Of a stretch of DNA of 64,000 nucleotides, positions 35,237 through 43,846 are shown piece by piece. The stretch covers positions 248,001-312,000 of the forward strand of contig NZ_MYFO02000003.1 in assembly GCF_004514475.2 (NCBI RefSeq), read 5' to 3'. The stretch is from Paenibacillus athensensis. Its GTDB lineage: Bacteria; Bacillota; Bacilli; Paenibacillales; NBRC-103111. Made by a program: the position numbers and the translations under genes. How positions within the stretch are numbered: position 1 is the first letter of the stretch; each line of letters begins with the position of its first letter. The notes beneath the pieces are model-generated. The model was not told the origin of the DNA and did no database searches. It saw nothing but the letters and a program-made list of their open reading frames with translations.

Positions 35237-36430
35237 ATGGCCCTTTCTGTAAGCAAGGCGACGCCGGCCGATTGGCTGCGGCTCAAGCGCGAGCTGCTGG
35301 AGGCCGCACCGGGACTGGGCATCGACAAGCTGGGCTTTGCATCGGCGGAGCCGTTCGACGAGCTGAAGCAGATTCTGCTGGCGCACCGGGCGAAGGGCTA
35401 TGAATCCGGCTTCGAGGAGCCGGACATCGACAAGCGCGTCGATCCTGCGCTTAGCCTTGAGGCCCCGGCTTCGCTGATCGCCATAGCCGTTGCGTACCCG
35501 TCGAAGCTGGCCGATCCGCCGCGCTCGGTGCCGGGCGCTTATCGCGGGATCATCTCGCGCTCGTCGTGGGGCCAGGACTACCATGACGTCCTGCGCGACC
35601 GGCTTGCCAAACTGGAGGCCTTTCTGGCCGAACGGGTCGACGACGCGCGCGTGTTAAGCATGGTAGACACCGGCGTGCTGGTGGATCGCGCCGTCGCCGA
35701 GCGGGCCGGGATCGGCTGGAGCGGCAAAAACTGCGCAATCATCACACCGGAGTTTGGCTCCTGGGTTTATCTGGGTGAAATCATTACAAATCTGCCTTTT
35801 CCTGCCGATACATCTATTATGGATCAGTGCGGAGATTGCACACTGTGCATAGACGCCTGCCCGACCGGCGCGCTCGTTGGTCCCGGGCAGCTCAATGCCG
35901 GACGCTGCATCTCGTTCATTACCCAGACGAAGGGCTATATCGAGGACGAAATGAAGCTCAAAATCGGCAACCGCTTGTACGGGTGCGATACCTGCCAAAT
36001 CGTCTGTCCGAAAAACCGCGGCAAAAACTGGACGCATCAGCCCGAGCTGACGCCCGATCCCGAGAAGGTCAAGCCGCTTTTGCTGCCGCTGCTTACGATG
36101 AACAATCGCGAGTTCAAAGAGCGTTATGGGCAAATAGCGGCATCCTGGCGCGGTAAAAAGCCGATTCAGCGCAATGCAATCATTGCGCTCGGCAACTTCC
36201 GCGACCGCTCGGCGGTCCCGGCGCTGGCCGAGCTGCTGCGGGATGATCCGCGCCCGGAAATCCGCGCGACGGCCGCTTGGGCGCTGGGCCGCATCGGCGG
36301 CGAGGAAGCGTCGGCAGTGATCGCCGAAGCGCTGGGCAGCGAAAGCGAGCCGCGCGTCCGCGACAATCTGGAGCGGGCGGCGGCGGTCGTGAACGAGCGG
36401 GCGTTTCCCTTAGAGGAGGAGCAAAGATGA
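35237..36430 (+). CDS. queG: Epoxyqueuosine reductase
   Basis: 397 aa. The cobalamin-binding N-terminal half has VLSMVDTGVLVDRAVAERAG and GWSGKNCAIITPEFGSWVYL. Two [4Fe-4S] clusters follow in CGDCTLCIDACPTGAL with CISF, and CDTCQIVCPKN. The C-terminal 100 residues are HEAT-like repeats (RSAVPALAELLRDDPRPEI). It reduces epoxyqueuosine to queuosine in tRNA, and needs cobalamin, linking it to the B12 theme of the riboswitch. ATG 35237 has GAGGTGACGACGGGC upstream. Its stop overlaps the next start (ATGA). Confidence 0.95.
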   Translation: MALSVSKATPADWLRLKRELLEAAPGLGIDKLGFASAEPFDELKQILLAHRAKGYESGFEEPDIDKRVDPALSLEAPASLIAIAVAYPSKLADPPRSVPGAYRGIISRSSWGQDYHDVLRDRLAKLEAFLAERVDDARVLSMVDTGVLVDRAVAERAGIGWSGKNCAIITPEFGSWVYLGEIITNLPFPADTSIMDQCGDCTLCIDACPTGALVGPGQLNAGRCISFITQTKGYIEDEMKLKIGNRLYGCDTCQIVCPKNRGKNWTHQPELTPDPEKVKPLLLPLLTMNNREFKERYGQIAASWRGKKPIQRNAIIALGNFRDRSAVPALAELLRDDPRPEIRATAAWALGRIGGEEASAVIAEALGSESEPRVRDNLERAAAVVNERAFPLEEEQR

Positions 36431-36996
36431 ACGAGCCGCATACGCTTTATTATCGGGAAATCGCTTCTCCGATTGGCCCGCTGGTGCTGGAAGCCGACAA
36501 CGGCCGCTTGTGCGGCGTCGAATTCGGCGCGGCGGAGGCGAATCTGCCGCGCATGGAGGCATGGGCCGACCGCTGGCTCGGCCCCCACGTCTGGACGCCG
36601 CAGCCCGCAGGAGCGCCGGCTGTGCCGGAAGCCGCGGTGCTCGATGCGGCGGCCGGGCAGCTGGCCGAATATTTCCGCGGCGAGCGGACGCGCTTTGAGG
36701 TGCCGCTGGTGCTGCACGGCACCGACTTCCAAAAGCGCGTCTGGCTGGCGCTGTGCGAGGTCGGCTACGGCCGGACCGCCTCGTACAAGCAAATCGCCGA
36801 AGCGCTTGGCGATGCGAAGGCGGTCCGCGCCGTCGGCGGCGCCAACAATCGCAACCCGATTGCGATTATCGTACCTTGCCACCGGGTGATTGGCGCCAAC
36901 GGTGCGCTGGTAGGCTTTGGCGGCGGACTCGATATCAAGATCAAGCTGCTGGACCTGGAGGCTTATGGAGGCTCGGCAGCAGGCGGGCTTTTCTGA
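36427..36996 (+). CDS. ogt: Methylated-DNA-[protein]-cysteine S-methyltransferase
   Basis: 189 aa. The active-site IVPCHRVIGANGALVGFGGG and the helix-turn-helix FQKRVWLALCEVGYGRTASY are diagnostic. It repairs O6-alkylguanine by transferring the alkyl group to its own cysteine. A stretch at about 55-70 (PQPAGAPAVPEAAVL) is longer than in compact Ogt proteins. ATG 36427 overlaps the queG stop by 4 bp and has GAGGAGGAGC upstream, so it is translationally coupled to queG. No Ada regulatory domain. Confidence 0.94.
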   Translation: MNEPHTLYYREIASPIGPLVLEADNGRLCGVEFGAAEANLPRMEAWADRWLGPHVWTPQPAGAPAVPEAAVLDAAAGQLAEYFRGERTRFEVPLVLHGTDFQKRVWLALCEVGYGRTASYKQIAEALGDAKAVRAVGGANNRNPIAIIVPCHRVIGANGALVGFGGGLDIKIKLLDLEAYGGSAAGGLF

Positions 36997-37026
36997 TCAG
37001 AAATCAACGCGTTGGAGTGATCGTTA

Positions 37027-38061
37027 ATGATATATGTTCACGTAGATTCCGTAGAGCCGGGCCAATATCTGGGGAGAACGATTTTCTCCAGCAACGGCGC
37101 TGTGCTGTTGTCCGAAGGCGTGCAGCTGACCGTTTTTATGATTACGACGCTGCGGCGCATCGGGGTCACGATGCTCTACATCAAAGACCCGAACATGGCG
37201 GACGTGGAAATTCCCGAGGTTATTTCCGAGGAAACGAAGCGCGCTGTAATGAAGCAGATGGGCGACACGTTTGATTCGATCCGCTCCGGCAAGGAGTTCA
37301 ATACGCGTTCGATCAGCGTGAGCATCGATCAATTGCTGGAAGACGTCATGAAAAACAAGGACGTGCTCGTTCAGCTTTCCGATATCCGCACAAAGGATAA
37401 CGAGATGTACGTGCATGCGACGAACGTCTGCATGATGTCGGCGCTGATCGGGATCAATATGGGGCTGACGCCGGTGCAGCTCAAGGAGCTGGCGATTGGA
37501 GCGCTGCTGCACGATATCGGCAAAATCGAAAATATTTGCGACGACACCTGCGGCGATTTGAAAAAGCACCATACGTGGCGCGGCTTCGAGGTGATCAAAA
37601 ACAAACGCGAATACAGCTTGCTCATCGCACATGTGGCGTTCCAGCATCATGAGACGATGGACGGCACCGGCATACCCCGCGGTCTGAACGGCGATCAGAT
37701 TCATCTCTATGCCAAAATCGTCGCTGTCGCCAACATGTACGACAACCTGCTGTTCGATCTGTCGCAAGGTCGCCGGATGCTGCCGCACGAAGCGTGCGAG
37801 CATATGATGGCTTTGGCCGGCACGGGGCTTGATCACGACGTGTTGGTCCATTTTCTCAAGTCGGTATCGGTTTATCCGACGGGTGCATCGGTAAAGCTGT
37901 CCACGCGGGAAACCGGCGTGGTCGTCGGACAGCATCGCGGGCTGCCGGGCCGTCCGATCGTCCGCGTCGTCAAGCAGGACGGCGACGACAAACAGCTGGA
38001 AATCAAGGAAATCGATCTGGCCAAGCATACGACCGTTTTTATCGAGCAGGTGCTGCTGTAG
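37027..38061 (+). CDS. HD-GYP domain protein, paralogue of 25689
   Basis: 344 aa. N-terminal DUF3391-like part (PGQYLGRTIFSSNGAVLLSE) and an HD-GYP domain with IGALLHDIGKIENI and FQHHETMDGTGIPRGLNGD. The HDIGK motif is canonical but GYP is replaced by GIP. The tail SVYPTGASVKLSTRETGVVV matches the same region of the first copy. Likely cyclic di-GMP phosphodiesterase or an inactive receptor. It begins 30 bp after ogt and may be the third gene of queG-ogt transcription. ATG with a TTGGAGTGATCGTTA site. Confidence 0.85.
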   Translation: MIYVHVDSVEPGQYLGRTIFSSNGAVLLSEGVQLTVFMITTLRRIGVTMLYIKDPNMADVEIPEVISEETKRAVMKQMGDTFDSIRSGKEFNTRSISVSIDQLLEDVMKNKDVLVQLSDIRTKDNEMYVHATNVCMMSALIGINMGLTPVQLKELAIGALLHDIGKIENICDDTCGDLKKHHTWRGFEVIKNKREYSLLIAHVAFQHHETMDGTGIPRGLNGDQIHLYAKIVAVANMYDNLLFDLSQGRRMLPHEACEHMMALAGTGLDHDVLVHFLKSVSVYPTGASVKLSTRETGVVVGQHRGLPGRPIVRVVKQDGDDKQLEIKEIDLAKHTTVFIEQVLL

Positions 38062-38158
38062 GGCCGATTGCCGATTTGTACAGGCGGTGCAGAAAATGCT
38101 ATGATGGAACAGTCGCAATGCAAGCAAAACTATTCACGGCAAGCGGGGGGAAAGAGTC

Positions 38159-38371
38159 ATGTGGAGTTATATCATCCCGATTATTACCTTGATCGTCGGC
38201 TTGGTCGGCGGTTTTTTCATCGGGGTCTTCTATTTGCGCAAGCAGCTGGAGAAAATGCAAAGCAACCCGGAGATGCTGCAGCAAATGGCCAAGCAAATGG
38301 GCTACAATTTGAACAAGCAGCAATTGAATAAAGCGCAAACGATGATGAAAAACCAAAAATGGAAAAAATAG
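38159..38371 (+). CDS. YneF family (UPF0154) membrane protein
   Basis: 70 aa. One N-terminal membrane helix (IIPIITLIVGLVGGFFIGVF) followed by a basic, Gln/Met-rich helix (QLEKMQSNPEMLQQMAKQMG). This is the complete YneF pattern known from Bacillus, function unknown. ATG follows a GCGGGGGGAAAGAGTC site. Its stop overlaps a palindrome upstream of the TetR gene. Confidence 0.9.
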   Translation: MWSYIIPIITLIVGLVGGFFIGVFYLRKQLEKMQSNPEMLQQMAKQMGYNLNKQQLNKAQTMMKNQKWKK

Positions 38372-38389
38372 CTCCAGAGCGTTCTGGAG
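38370..38389. promoter_or_regulatory. Candidate operator upstream of the TetR gene
   Basis: GCTCCAGA-GCGT-TCTGGAGC, a perfect 8-bp inverted repeat with a 4-bp centre. There is no following T run, and it sits about 70 bp before the TetR start. TetR regulators commonly bind such sites near their own genes. Confidence 0.4.
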
Positions 38390-38456
38390 CGCACGCAGCG
38401 GCACAACGTTCGGTATGAGTAGGACAGACCAGTACTTGCTAGGGGTGGGCTCGTTC

Positions 38457-39062
38457 ATGACGAACAATAAAGACAAAATTATGGAAGCGGCGATGGGCCT
38501 GTTCCATGACCTTGGCTTTCAGGCAACCGGAGTGGAGGAGATTTTGTCCAGCAGCGGCGTCTGTAAAAGCAATTTTTATTATCATTTTAAAAGCAAGGAA
38601 GAGCTTGGCGTCAAGGTCATTGAGCGTATGGTACAGCAAATGCGGCGCACGCTGCTGGAGCCCAGTCTCGATAATGTGGAGCTGACGCCGGCGCGACGCA
38701 TCGAGCGGCTGTTTGAGCAGATGCTCGAATTTTGCGAGGAGCACGGCTTGCGCAAGGGCTGTTTTTTCGGCAATTTATCGTTGGAGCTGAGCGGGCGGTT
38801 TGAGGAGCTGCGTAAGCCGCTAAGCTGTTTTTTTACCGAATTGGAGGACAAGCTGACGCGCACGCTGGACGAGGGCTTGCGCCGCGGCGAGCTGACGCTG
38901 GGCGGACTTGAGCCGGCCGAGCTGGCTTTGCCGCTCGTATCGCTGCTTCAGGGCGGCGTGCTGCTTGCCAAAACACATCGAGACAGCAAGGCGCTGCGCG
39001 ATAGCATCCGCCTGCTGCAAGTCTGGATCGGAGAGGGAAGAGGAGTGAGTTATGGCCGCTAG
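38457..39062 (+). CDS. TetR-family transcription regulator
   Basis: 201 aa. The HTH is clear: [20 protein letters not shown] then [20 protein letters not shown]. The C-terminal ligand/dimer domain has no specific match to a known subgroup. ATG 38457 with GGGGTGGG about 8 bases upstream is preferred; the frame opens earlier. The 3' end overlaps folE by 11 bp, an unusual tight link between a TetR regulator and GTP cyclohydrolase I. Confidence 0.88.
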   Translation: MTNNKDKIMEAAMGLFHDLGFQATGVEEILSSSGVCKSNFYYHFKSKEELGVKVIERMVQQMRRTLLEPSLDNVELTPARRIERLFEQMLEFCEEHGLRKGCFFGNLSLELSGRFEELRKPLSCFFTELEDKLTRTLDEGLRRGELTLGGLEPAELALPLVSLLQGGVLLAKTHRDSKALRDSIRLLQVWIGEGRGVSYGR

Positions 39063-39645
39063 AGAATATAAAAACTCCAGAGTCGCAGAGAACCGGGAGC
39101 AGATTGAACAGCATGTGCGGGAGATTTTGCGGCTGATTGGCGAAGACGTCGATCGGGAAGGCCTGCTGGATACGCCGGCGCGCGTGACGCGGATGTACGA
39201 GGAGATTTTTGCCGGATACGATGCCGATGTCCGCGAGGTGCTGGGCGTTACGTTTGATGAAAAGCACGAAGAGTTGGTTATCATAAAAGATATTATGTAT
39301 TTCAGCCAATGCGAGCATCACATGGCTCCGTTCTTCGGCAAGATTCACGTCGGTTATGTGCCGAGCGGCAAGGTTGCTGGATTGAGCAAATTCGCCCGGC
39401 TTGTCGATGCGGTAACGCGCAGACTGCAGGTGCAGGAGCGCATTACGTCGGAGCTGGCCGACATTCTTGAGGATGTGCTGAAGCCGCACGGCGTCATGGT
39501 GGTCGTAGAGGGCGAGCACATGTGCATGTGCGCCCGCGGCGTCAAGAAATACGGCAGCAAAACGGTCACCTCGGCTGTGCGCGGCACGTTTGCCCGAGAT
39601 GCGGCGCAACGCGCCGAGTTTCTGTCGCTGCTGCGGCAGGACTAG
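39052..39645 (+). CDS. folE: GTP cyclohydrolase I
   Basis: 197 aa. Zinc ligands are in [19 protein letters not shown] and in [34 protein letters not shown] and [16 protein letters not shown] are also family hallmarks. It makes 7,8-dihydroneopterin triphosphate, the first step of folate (and of queuosine/preQ0) synthesis. ATG 39052 lies inside the TetR gene with GAAGAGGAGTGAGTT upstream. A perfect terminator follows. Confidence 0.96.
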   Translation: MAAREYKNSRVAENREQIEQHVREILRLIGEDVDREGLLDTPARVTRMYEEIFAGYDADVREVLGVTFDEKHEELVIIKDIMYFSQCEHHMAPFFGKIHVGYVPSGKVAGLSKFARLVDAVTRRLQVQERITSELADILEDVLKPHGVMVVVEGEHMCMCARGVKKYGSKTVTSAVRGTFARDAAQRAEFLSLLRQD

Positions 39646-39715
39646 CAGGACCTGCAAGGCAAGGCGGTACGAGCGCATGCCGTGCTTGATGGCCTGCTCA
39701 CGGTTTTACAGAGAC

Positions 39716-39743
39716 CCATCCAGAATATTCTGGATGGTTTTTT
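39716..39743 (+). terminator. folE terminator
   Basis: CCATCCAGAATATTCTGGATGG is self-complementary; the stem is followed by TTTTTTATTT. Confidence 0.85.
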
Positions 39744-39874
39744 ATTTGAACGAGCCGCCCGCCGCTCCGGGTTTGGCCGCTTGTTGCCGCTTTGGCAGTT
39801 ATAGTATCCTGTTTATGACATACGCTGTAGATAAGAGCGTTACAGCGTCGCCTGCAGCGGGCGTAAGGCTGGTG

Positions 39875-40138
39875 AGGCAGGCAGAGCAGGCAGGGCAGGC
39901 AGAGCAGGCAGGGCAGGCAGGGCAGGCAGGGCAGGGCAGGAAAGGCAGGCAAGGCAGGCAGGGCAGGCAAGGCAGGAAGGGCAGGCAAGGCAGGCAGAGC
40001 AGGCGGGGCAGGCAAGGCAGGCAGGGCAGACAAGGCAGGCAAGGCAGGCAGGGCAGGCAGAGCAGGCAGAGCAGGCAAGGCAGGCAAGGCAGGGCAGGGC
40101 AGGCGGGGCAGGCAAGGCAGGCAGGGCAGGCAAGACCA
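39875..40138. repeat. 9-bp minisatellite B (GCAGGCARG)
   Basis: About 29 tandem units of nine bases, consensus GCAGGCARG with A/G variants and a few 5-bp partial units. It fills the middle of the 583-bp gap between folE and the dGTPase-like gene and ends about 90 bp before that start. All three plus frames are open, a by-product of period 9. None has a ribosome site, so I treat it as non-coding. Confidence 0.92.
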
Positions 40139-40228
40139 AGGCAGACGGCGCGGTCTGCTGCGTATGCATGGCGGAGGATTTTCACATAACATCAACGGCC
40201 CGCGGGGCCATAAGAGGAGCGGCTATAT

Positions 40229-41548
40229 ATGGAAGATTTGAGAAAGTGGCGACCCGGCGAAGCGGCTTCCTCCAAGTTCAGCGAAGATCGGGACGAGTTT
40301 GAAAAAGATTATGCGCGGCTGATCCAGTCGCCGGCTTTTCGCCGGCTGCAGGGCAAGTCGCAGGTGTTTGGCGCCGGGTCCGGCGATTATTACCGCACGC
40401 GGCTGACGCATTCGCTGGAGGTGGCGCAAATCGCCAGAGAGGTGGCGAAGCGGCTGGGACGGACGAATCCTTTTTTGCAGCTGAAGGAGCATCCCGGGCT
40501 GGTCATCGACCCGACGGTGGTCGAATGCGCGTCGCTGGCCCATGATTTCGGTCATCCGCCGTTTGGGCATAAGGGCGAAGAGGTGCTGAACCAATTGCTG
40601 CTCAGCGAGCATGGCTTGAAATATGAAGGGAATGCGCAAAATTTTCGCATCCTGATGTTTTTGGAGAAGCGGGCGGGCAGCCAGAGTGGGTTGGACTTGA
40701 CGGCAGCGGTGCTGCTGGGCATTAATAAGTACCCGTTCCTGCTGGAAGAGGAAGGGCGCTTGAAGGGAGCTTATGCTTCGGAATGGGCGGACTTGAAGGA
40801 GCTGCGCGAGATGTGGGACATGCCGGACGGCTGCTCGACGCTGGAGGCGCAGCTGATGGATCTGTGCGACGACATCGCGTATTCCACGCACGATATCGAG
40901 GATGGCATTCGCGCCGGTAAAATCCAGATGAATGCGACTTTTTTTGAAAATCAGCGGCTGATTCGTCATCTGGTACTGGAAATCATCAACGATCCAAACA
41001 ATAAAAAATGGGGCTGGGAGCAAGTCGACATCGAGCAGACGGTGCGGCGCGTGCTTGCCGCGTATCTGGAGCAGTGGGAGCGGATTTTCCGCGAATGCAA
41101 CCGCGAGGAGTCGCGTACCCGCCGGGAGATGAAGGCGCGCTGGGTCAGCTTGTTTGCGCACGGTCTGGATATCGTGGACGATCCGGTCAAGGGCTGGAAG
41201 AAGGTCACGTTTGTCAAGGACGGCGCCGAGGATCTGGATCTGCTGCGGACGATGGAGGTTTTGAAAAAGCTCGCTTGGGTGACGCTGATCAAGGATTTTC
41301 GCGTGCAGCGGCTGCAGAAGCGCAGCGAAATTATTGTGGAAAGCTTGTGGCACAGCTTTCGCGATCCCGACAAGGGGCAGTGGATTCTGCCGCCTGACTG
41401 GATGGACAGCTATGAGCTGCATAAGGCGCGCTGGAGCTGGCCGCGTTTTATCGCCGACTATATTTCGGGAATGACTGACGCTTATGCGGAAAAGGTGTAC
41501 GCCGAGCTGTTCGCCAGCAAATCCGGCTCGATTTACGAGATGGATTAG
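40229..41548 (+). CDS. dgt: dGTPase-like HD-domain phosphohydrolase
   Basis: 439 aa. RRLQGKSQVFGAGSGDYYRT, RLTHSLEVAQIARE and LAHDFGHPPFGHKGEEVL are the HD motifs of deoxyguanosinetriphosphate triphosphohydrolases, with DLCDDIAYSTHDIEDGI following. It would hydrolyse dNTPs to deoxynucleosides and tripolyphosphate, limiting dNTP pools, the opposite of the nrd products encoded 10 kb away. ATG follows AAGAGGAGCGGCTATAT. Substrate preference is not certain from sequence. Confidence 0.88.
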   Translation: MEDLRKWRPGEAASSKFSEDRDEFEKDYARLIQSPAFRRLQGKSQVFGAGSGDYYRTRLTHSLEVAQIAREVAKRLGRTNPFLQLKEHPGLVIDPTVVECASLAHDFGHPPFGHKGEEVLNQLLLSEHGLKYEGNAQNFRILMFLEKRAGSQSGLDLTAAVLLGINKYPFLLEEEGRLKGAYASEWADLKELREMWDMPDGCSTLEAQLMDLCDDIAYSTHDIEDGIRAGKIQMNATFFENQRLIRHLVLEIINDPNNKKWGWEQVDIEQTVRRVLAAYLEQWERIFRECNREESRTRREMKARWVSLFAHGLDIVDDPVKGWKKVTFVKDGAEDLDLLRTMEVLKKLAWVTLIKDFRVQRLQKRSEIIVESLWHSFRDPDKGQWILPPDWMDSYELHKARWSWPRFIADYISGMTDAYAEKVYAELFASKSGSIYEMD

Positions 41549-41629
41549 CGCGTTTGCGGCGCTGTGGTCTGCGACGCCCGTGGTGACGGCGGCTCCGGCC
41601 TTCAAGTGGCGGGACGGACCGGGAAGGCT

Positions 41630-41699
41630 GGAGCCGGGGAGGTGCATTGGCCGTCGGGTGGAGCCAGGGAGGTGCATTGGCCGCCGGGTGGAGCCGGGA
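41630..41699. repeat. 30-bp direct repeat, about 2.3 copies
   Basis: GGAGCCGGGGAGGTGCATTG then GCCGTCGGGT repeats at 41630, 41660 and, partly, 41690, in the 235-bp gap between the convergent dGTPase and SOD-like genes. No clear terminator stem is seen there. Confidence 0.75.
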
Positions 41700-41783
41700 A
41701 AACGCCTTGGCGGCGCGTCCGTCCGGTCCGGCGGAGAATGCCGGCCGGACGAGTAGCGGCGTGAGCGGCGAGCGGATTCCCGC

Positions 41784-43715
41784 TCAGAGGGCTGGCCACT
41801 GCAGCTTGCGGGCCGCTTCGAAGCGCCGGCTGACGTAGGGCCAGTCGACGAAACGCCACCAGGCTTCGATGTAGGGGGCGCGGTCCGGGCCGTATTTCAG
41901 GTAATAGGCGTGTTCGCTCAGATCCAGCGGCAGCAGCGGGACGGCTCCCCAGTCAGGGGACAGCTGGGCGGTATGAACGATTTCAAGGCGGCGGCGGTGC
42001 GCGTTCCAGATCAGGAGCGCCCAGCCGCCGTTTTTTAGTTGATTGACGCGAGCGGTGAATTGCTGCTGGAACTGCTCGAAGCCGCCGAACGTCCGGCCTA
42101 GCTCTTGCGCGAGCGGACCGCCAGACAGCGAAGCTCTGCCCGGACGCAAGGTGTGCCAGAGCAGGCTGTGTAGCGCATGCTCGGCGCTATAAGCGGCGCA
42201 CTCGCGTTCCCGTTGCAGAATAAGCGCCATACTGCTTGTGCGCTGAGCTTCGGCGAGCTGGTGCAGGGCGTGATTTAGCGCCTCTACGACGCTGCGGTGC
42301 AGGACGTCGTGGTGCAGCCGTAGCGTCGCTTCGTCGAGGAAGGGCTCCAGCGCGTCATACGCGTAGGATAGGGGCGGCAGGCTATGATAAGCGGCCGGGC
42401 TTGCATCGGGGCTGTCCGGCGCTGTGACGGCTTCTGCGGGCATCGGTGCCCACAGCGACGGCGGACCGGCCAGCGGCGCCTGCGGCTCTGGCGCGGTCCC
42501 GTGCGCCGGCTCGCCGGGTGCAGCGGCGGTTGACGGGCTGATTGCCGCCAGTGCAGCCAGCCAGCTGCCTTCGCCGGTAGCGCTGGCGGCAAGCTCCGCG
42601 GCCGGGATGCGGCCAGCGTGGCGGCTCGGCGCGTGGGCGGGCAGGTGGTCCGAGGCGGAGGCTGAGTGGCTGACTGTGGTGGGGACAGGCGGGCTGTCCG
42701 GCGCGCCGGTTGATTGGCGGACTGTGGTGGGAGCAGGCGGGCTGTCCGGCGCGCCGGTTGAGTGGCAGGCTGTGGTGGGAACTGGCGGGCTGTCCGGCGC
42801 GGCGGCTGAGTGGCAGACTGTGGTAGGGGCAGGCGGGCTGTCCGGCGCGGAGGCTGAGTGGCAGACTGTGGTGGGGGCAGGCAGGCTGTCCGTTGCGGCG
42901 GCTGAGTGGCAGACTGTGGTAGGGGCAGGCGGGCTGTCCGGCGCGCCGGTTGATTGGCGGACTGTGGTGGGGGCAGGCGGGCTGTCCGGCGCGGCGGCTG
43001 AGTGGCAGGCTGTGGTGGGAACTGGCGGGCTGTCCGTTGCGTGGGCACGGGCGTTGCCTGATGCAAGGTCCGCAGCGTCGCGTGGAGCACTGTCTCGCGT
43101 GAGGCCCGGGGCGTGGGTTGGCGCGAGTCTCGACACGCTGCCCTCAGCGTGGGCATGGGCGCTTCCCGGCGCGAGGCCCGCTGAGCTGCGTGGAGCGCTA
43201 TCCCGGGCGCTTTCCGGGCAGGCGGCTGGCAGGCTGCCCGGCGCGAGGCCCGCCGTTCCGGCAGCGGGCGCGCGCCCCGGCCCTGCCGCCGCTGCGCCGG
43301 GCGGCGGGGCCCAAGCTGCCTCGGAGACGCCGCAGGCGCCGAGGCAGCGGGCTGACTCGCGCTTCAGGTGCGCGAGTATGCTTTGCGCGGCCGGGTCCGC
43401 GCCGTGGGCTGCCTGCAGAGCACGCAGGCAGCCCGCGTACGCGCGCGATTGAGCCGCGCATAGCTGAAGCAGGCGCTCGACCTGCGCCTGCACCAGAGCA
43501 GCGCCGCGTGGCCCCGCGGCGTCGGCCCAGCGCCGCCATTCGCCGGCGCAACGCGCAAGGCCGGCGAAGGCGGTCGCCCAGCCTTGCAGCGCATCCGCCT
43601 CCGGCGGCGTAAGCGGCAGTACGGCGCGGGCCAGCAGCGCCTGATCATTTTCCCGCCATTTATGAATATAAATTTCTTCCAAAAACCGCAACTGCGCGCC
43701 GTATTCGCTCTGCAT
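41784..43715 (-). CDS. Divergent superoxide-dismutase-like protein with long repeat linker
   Basis: 643 aa. N-terminal helical part (about 1-120) with EEIYIHKWRENDQALLARAV; an Ala/Pro/Ser-rich linker (about 120-440) containing eight tandem 16-residue repeats of the type PDSPPAPTTVCHSAAA (48 bp each); and a C-terminal Fe/Mn SOD domain (about 440-640). The four metal ligands look preserved (first His of RLHHDVLH; LHSLLW; Asp and His of [11 protein letters not shown]). The second-shell His and Tyr of normal SODs are Leu and Val, and the Trp of DxWEH is Ser. Related Bacillus proteins (SodF type) have an N-terminal extension but, as far as I know, no such linker. ATG 43715 has GGGAGGCG upstream. 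Activity is uncertain. Confidence 0.78.
   Translation of the reverse strand: MQSEYGAQLRFLEEIYIHKWRENDQALLARAVLPLTPPEADALQGWATAFAGLARCAGEWRRWADAAGPRGAALVQAQVERLLQLCAAQSRAYAGCLRALQAAHGADPAAQSILAHLKRESARCLGACGVSEAAWAPPPGAAAAGPGRAPAAGTAGLAPGSLPAACPESARDSAPRSSAGLAPGSAHAHAEGSVSRLAPTHAPGLTRDSAPRDAADLASGNARAHATDSPPVPTTACHSAAAPDSPPAPTTVRQSTGAPDSPPAPTTVCHSAAATDSLPAPTTVCHSASAPDSPPAPTTVCHSAAAPDSPPVPTTACHSTGAPDSPPAPTTVRQSTGAPDSPPVPTTVSHSASASDHLPAHAPSRHAGRIPAAELAASATGEGSWLAALAAISPSTAAAPGEPAHGTAPEPQAPLAGPPSLWAPMPAEAVTAPDSPDASPAAYHSLPPLSYAYDALEPFLDEATLRLHHDVLHRSVVEALNHALHQLAEAQRTSSMALILQRERECAAYSAEHALHSLLWHTLRPGRASLSGGPLAQELGRTFGGFEQFQQQFTARVNQLKNGGWALLIWNAHRRRLEIVHTAQLSPDWGAVPLLPLDLSEHAYYLKYGPDRAPYIEAWWRFVDWPYVSRRFEAARKLQWPAL
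42670..43050 (-). repeat. 48-bp in-frame tandem repeat, eight copies
   Basis: Inside the SOD-like gene. The unit encodes 16 residues; positions 8-13 read TTVCHS or TTVRQS/TTACHS. Copies differ at several bases, so the array is not very recent, but its length must vary readily by recombination. Confidence 0.9.
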
Positions 43716-43782
43716 CCGAACGCCTCCCGTATTCGTAACGTTTCTTTCAATATATTCGCGCGGACGAGCGGCTATGTGAGCG

Positions 43783-43812
43783 CAAAAAAAAGGGTCCCCA
43801 CAAAAGGGGACC
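43783..43812 (-). terminator. Terminator of the alpha/beta hydrolase gene (minus)
   Basis: GGTCCCC (43793-43799) pairs with GGGGACC (43806-43812); the A run at 43783-43791 is the U tract for leftward transcription. Confidence 0.8.
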
Positions 43813-43846
43813 GAGCTATATAGGGAGGAGGAAGGAATACCGATAG

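Noticed and set aside
39590-40189. A collagen-like Gly-X-Y coding frame over minisatellite B (and a similar one over array A)
   Set aside because: A 9-bp period makes every frame open and triplet-periodic. There is no ribosome site, and the frame begins inside folE.
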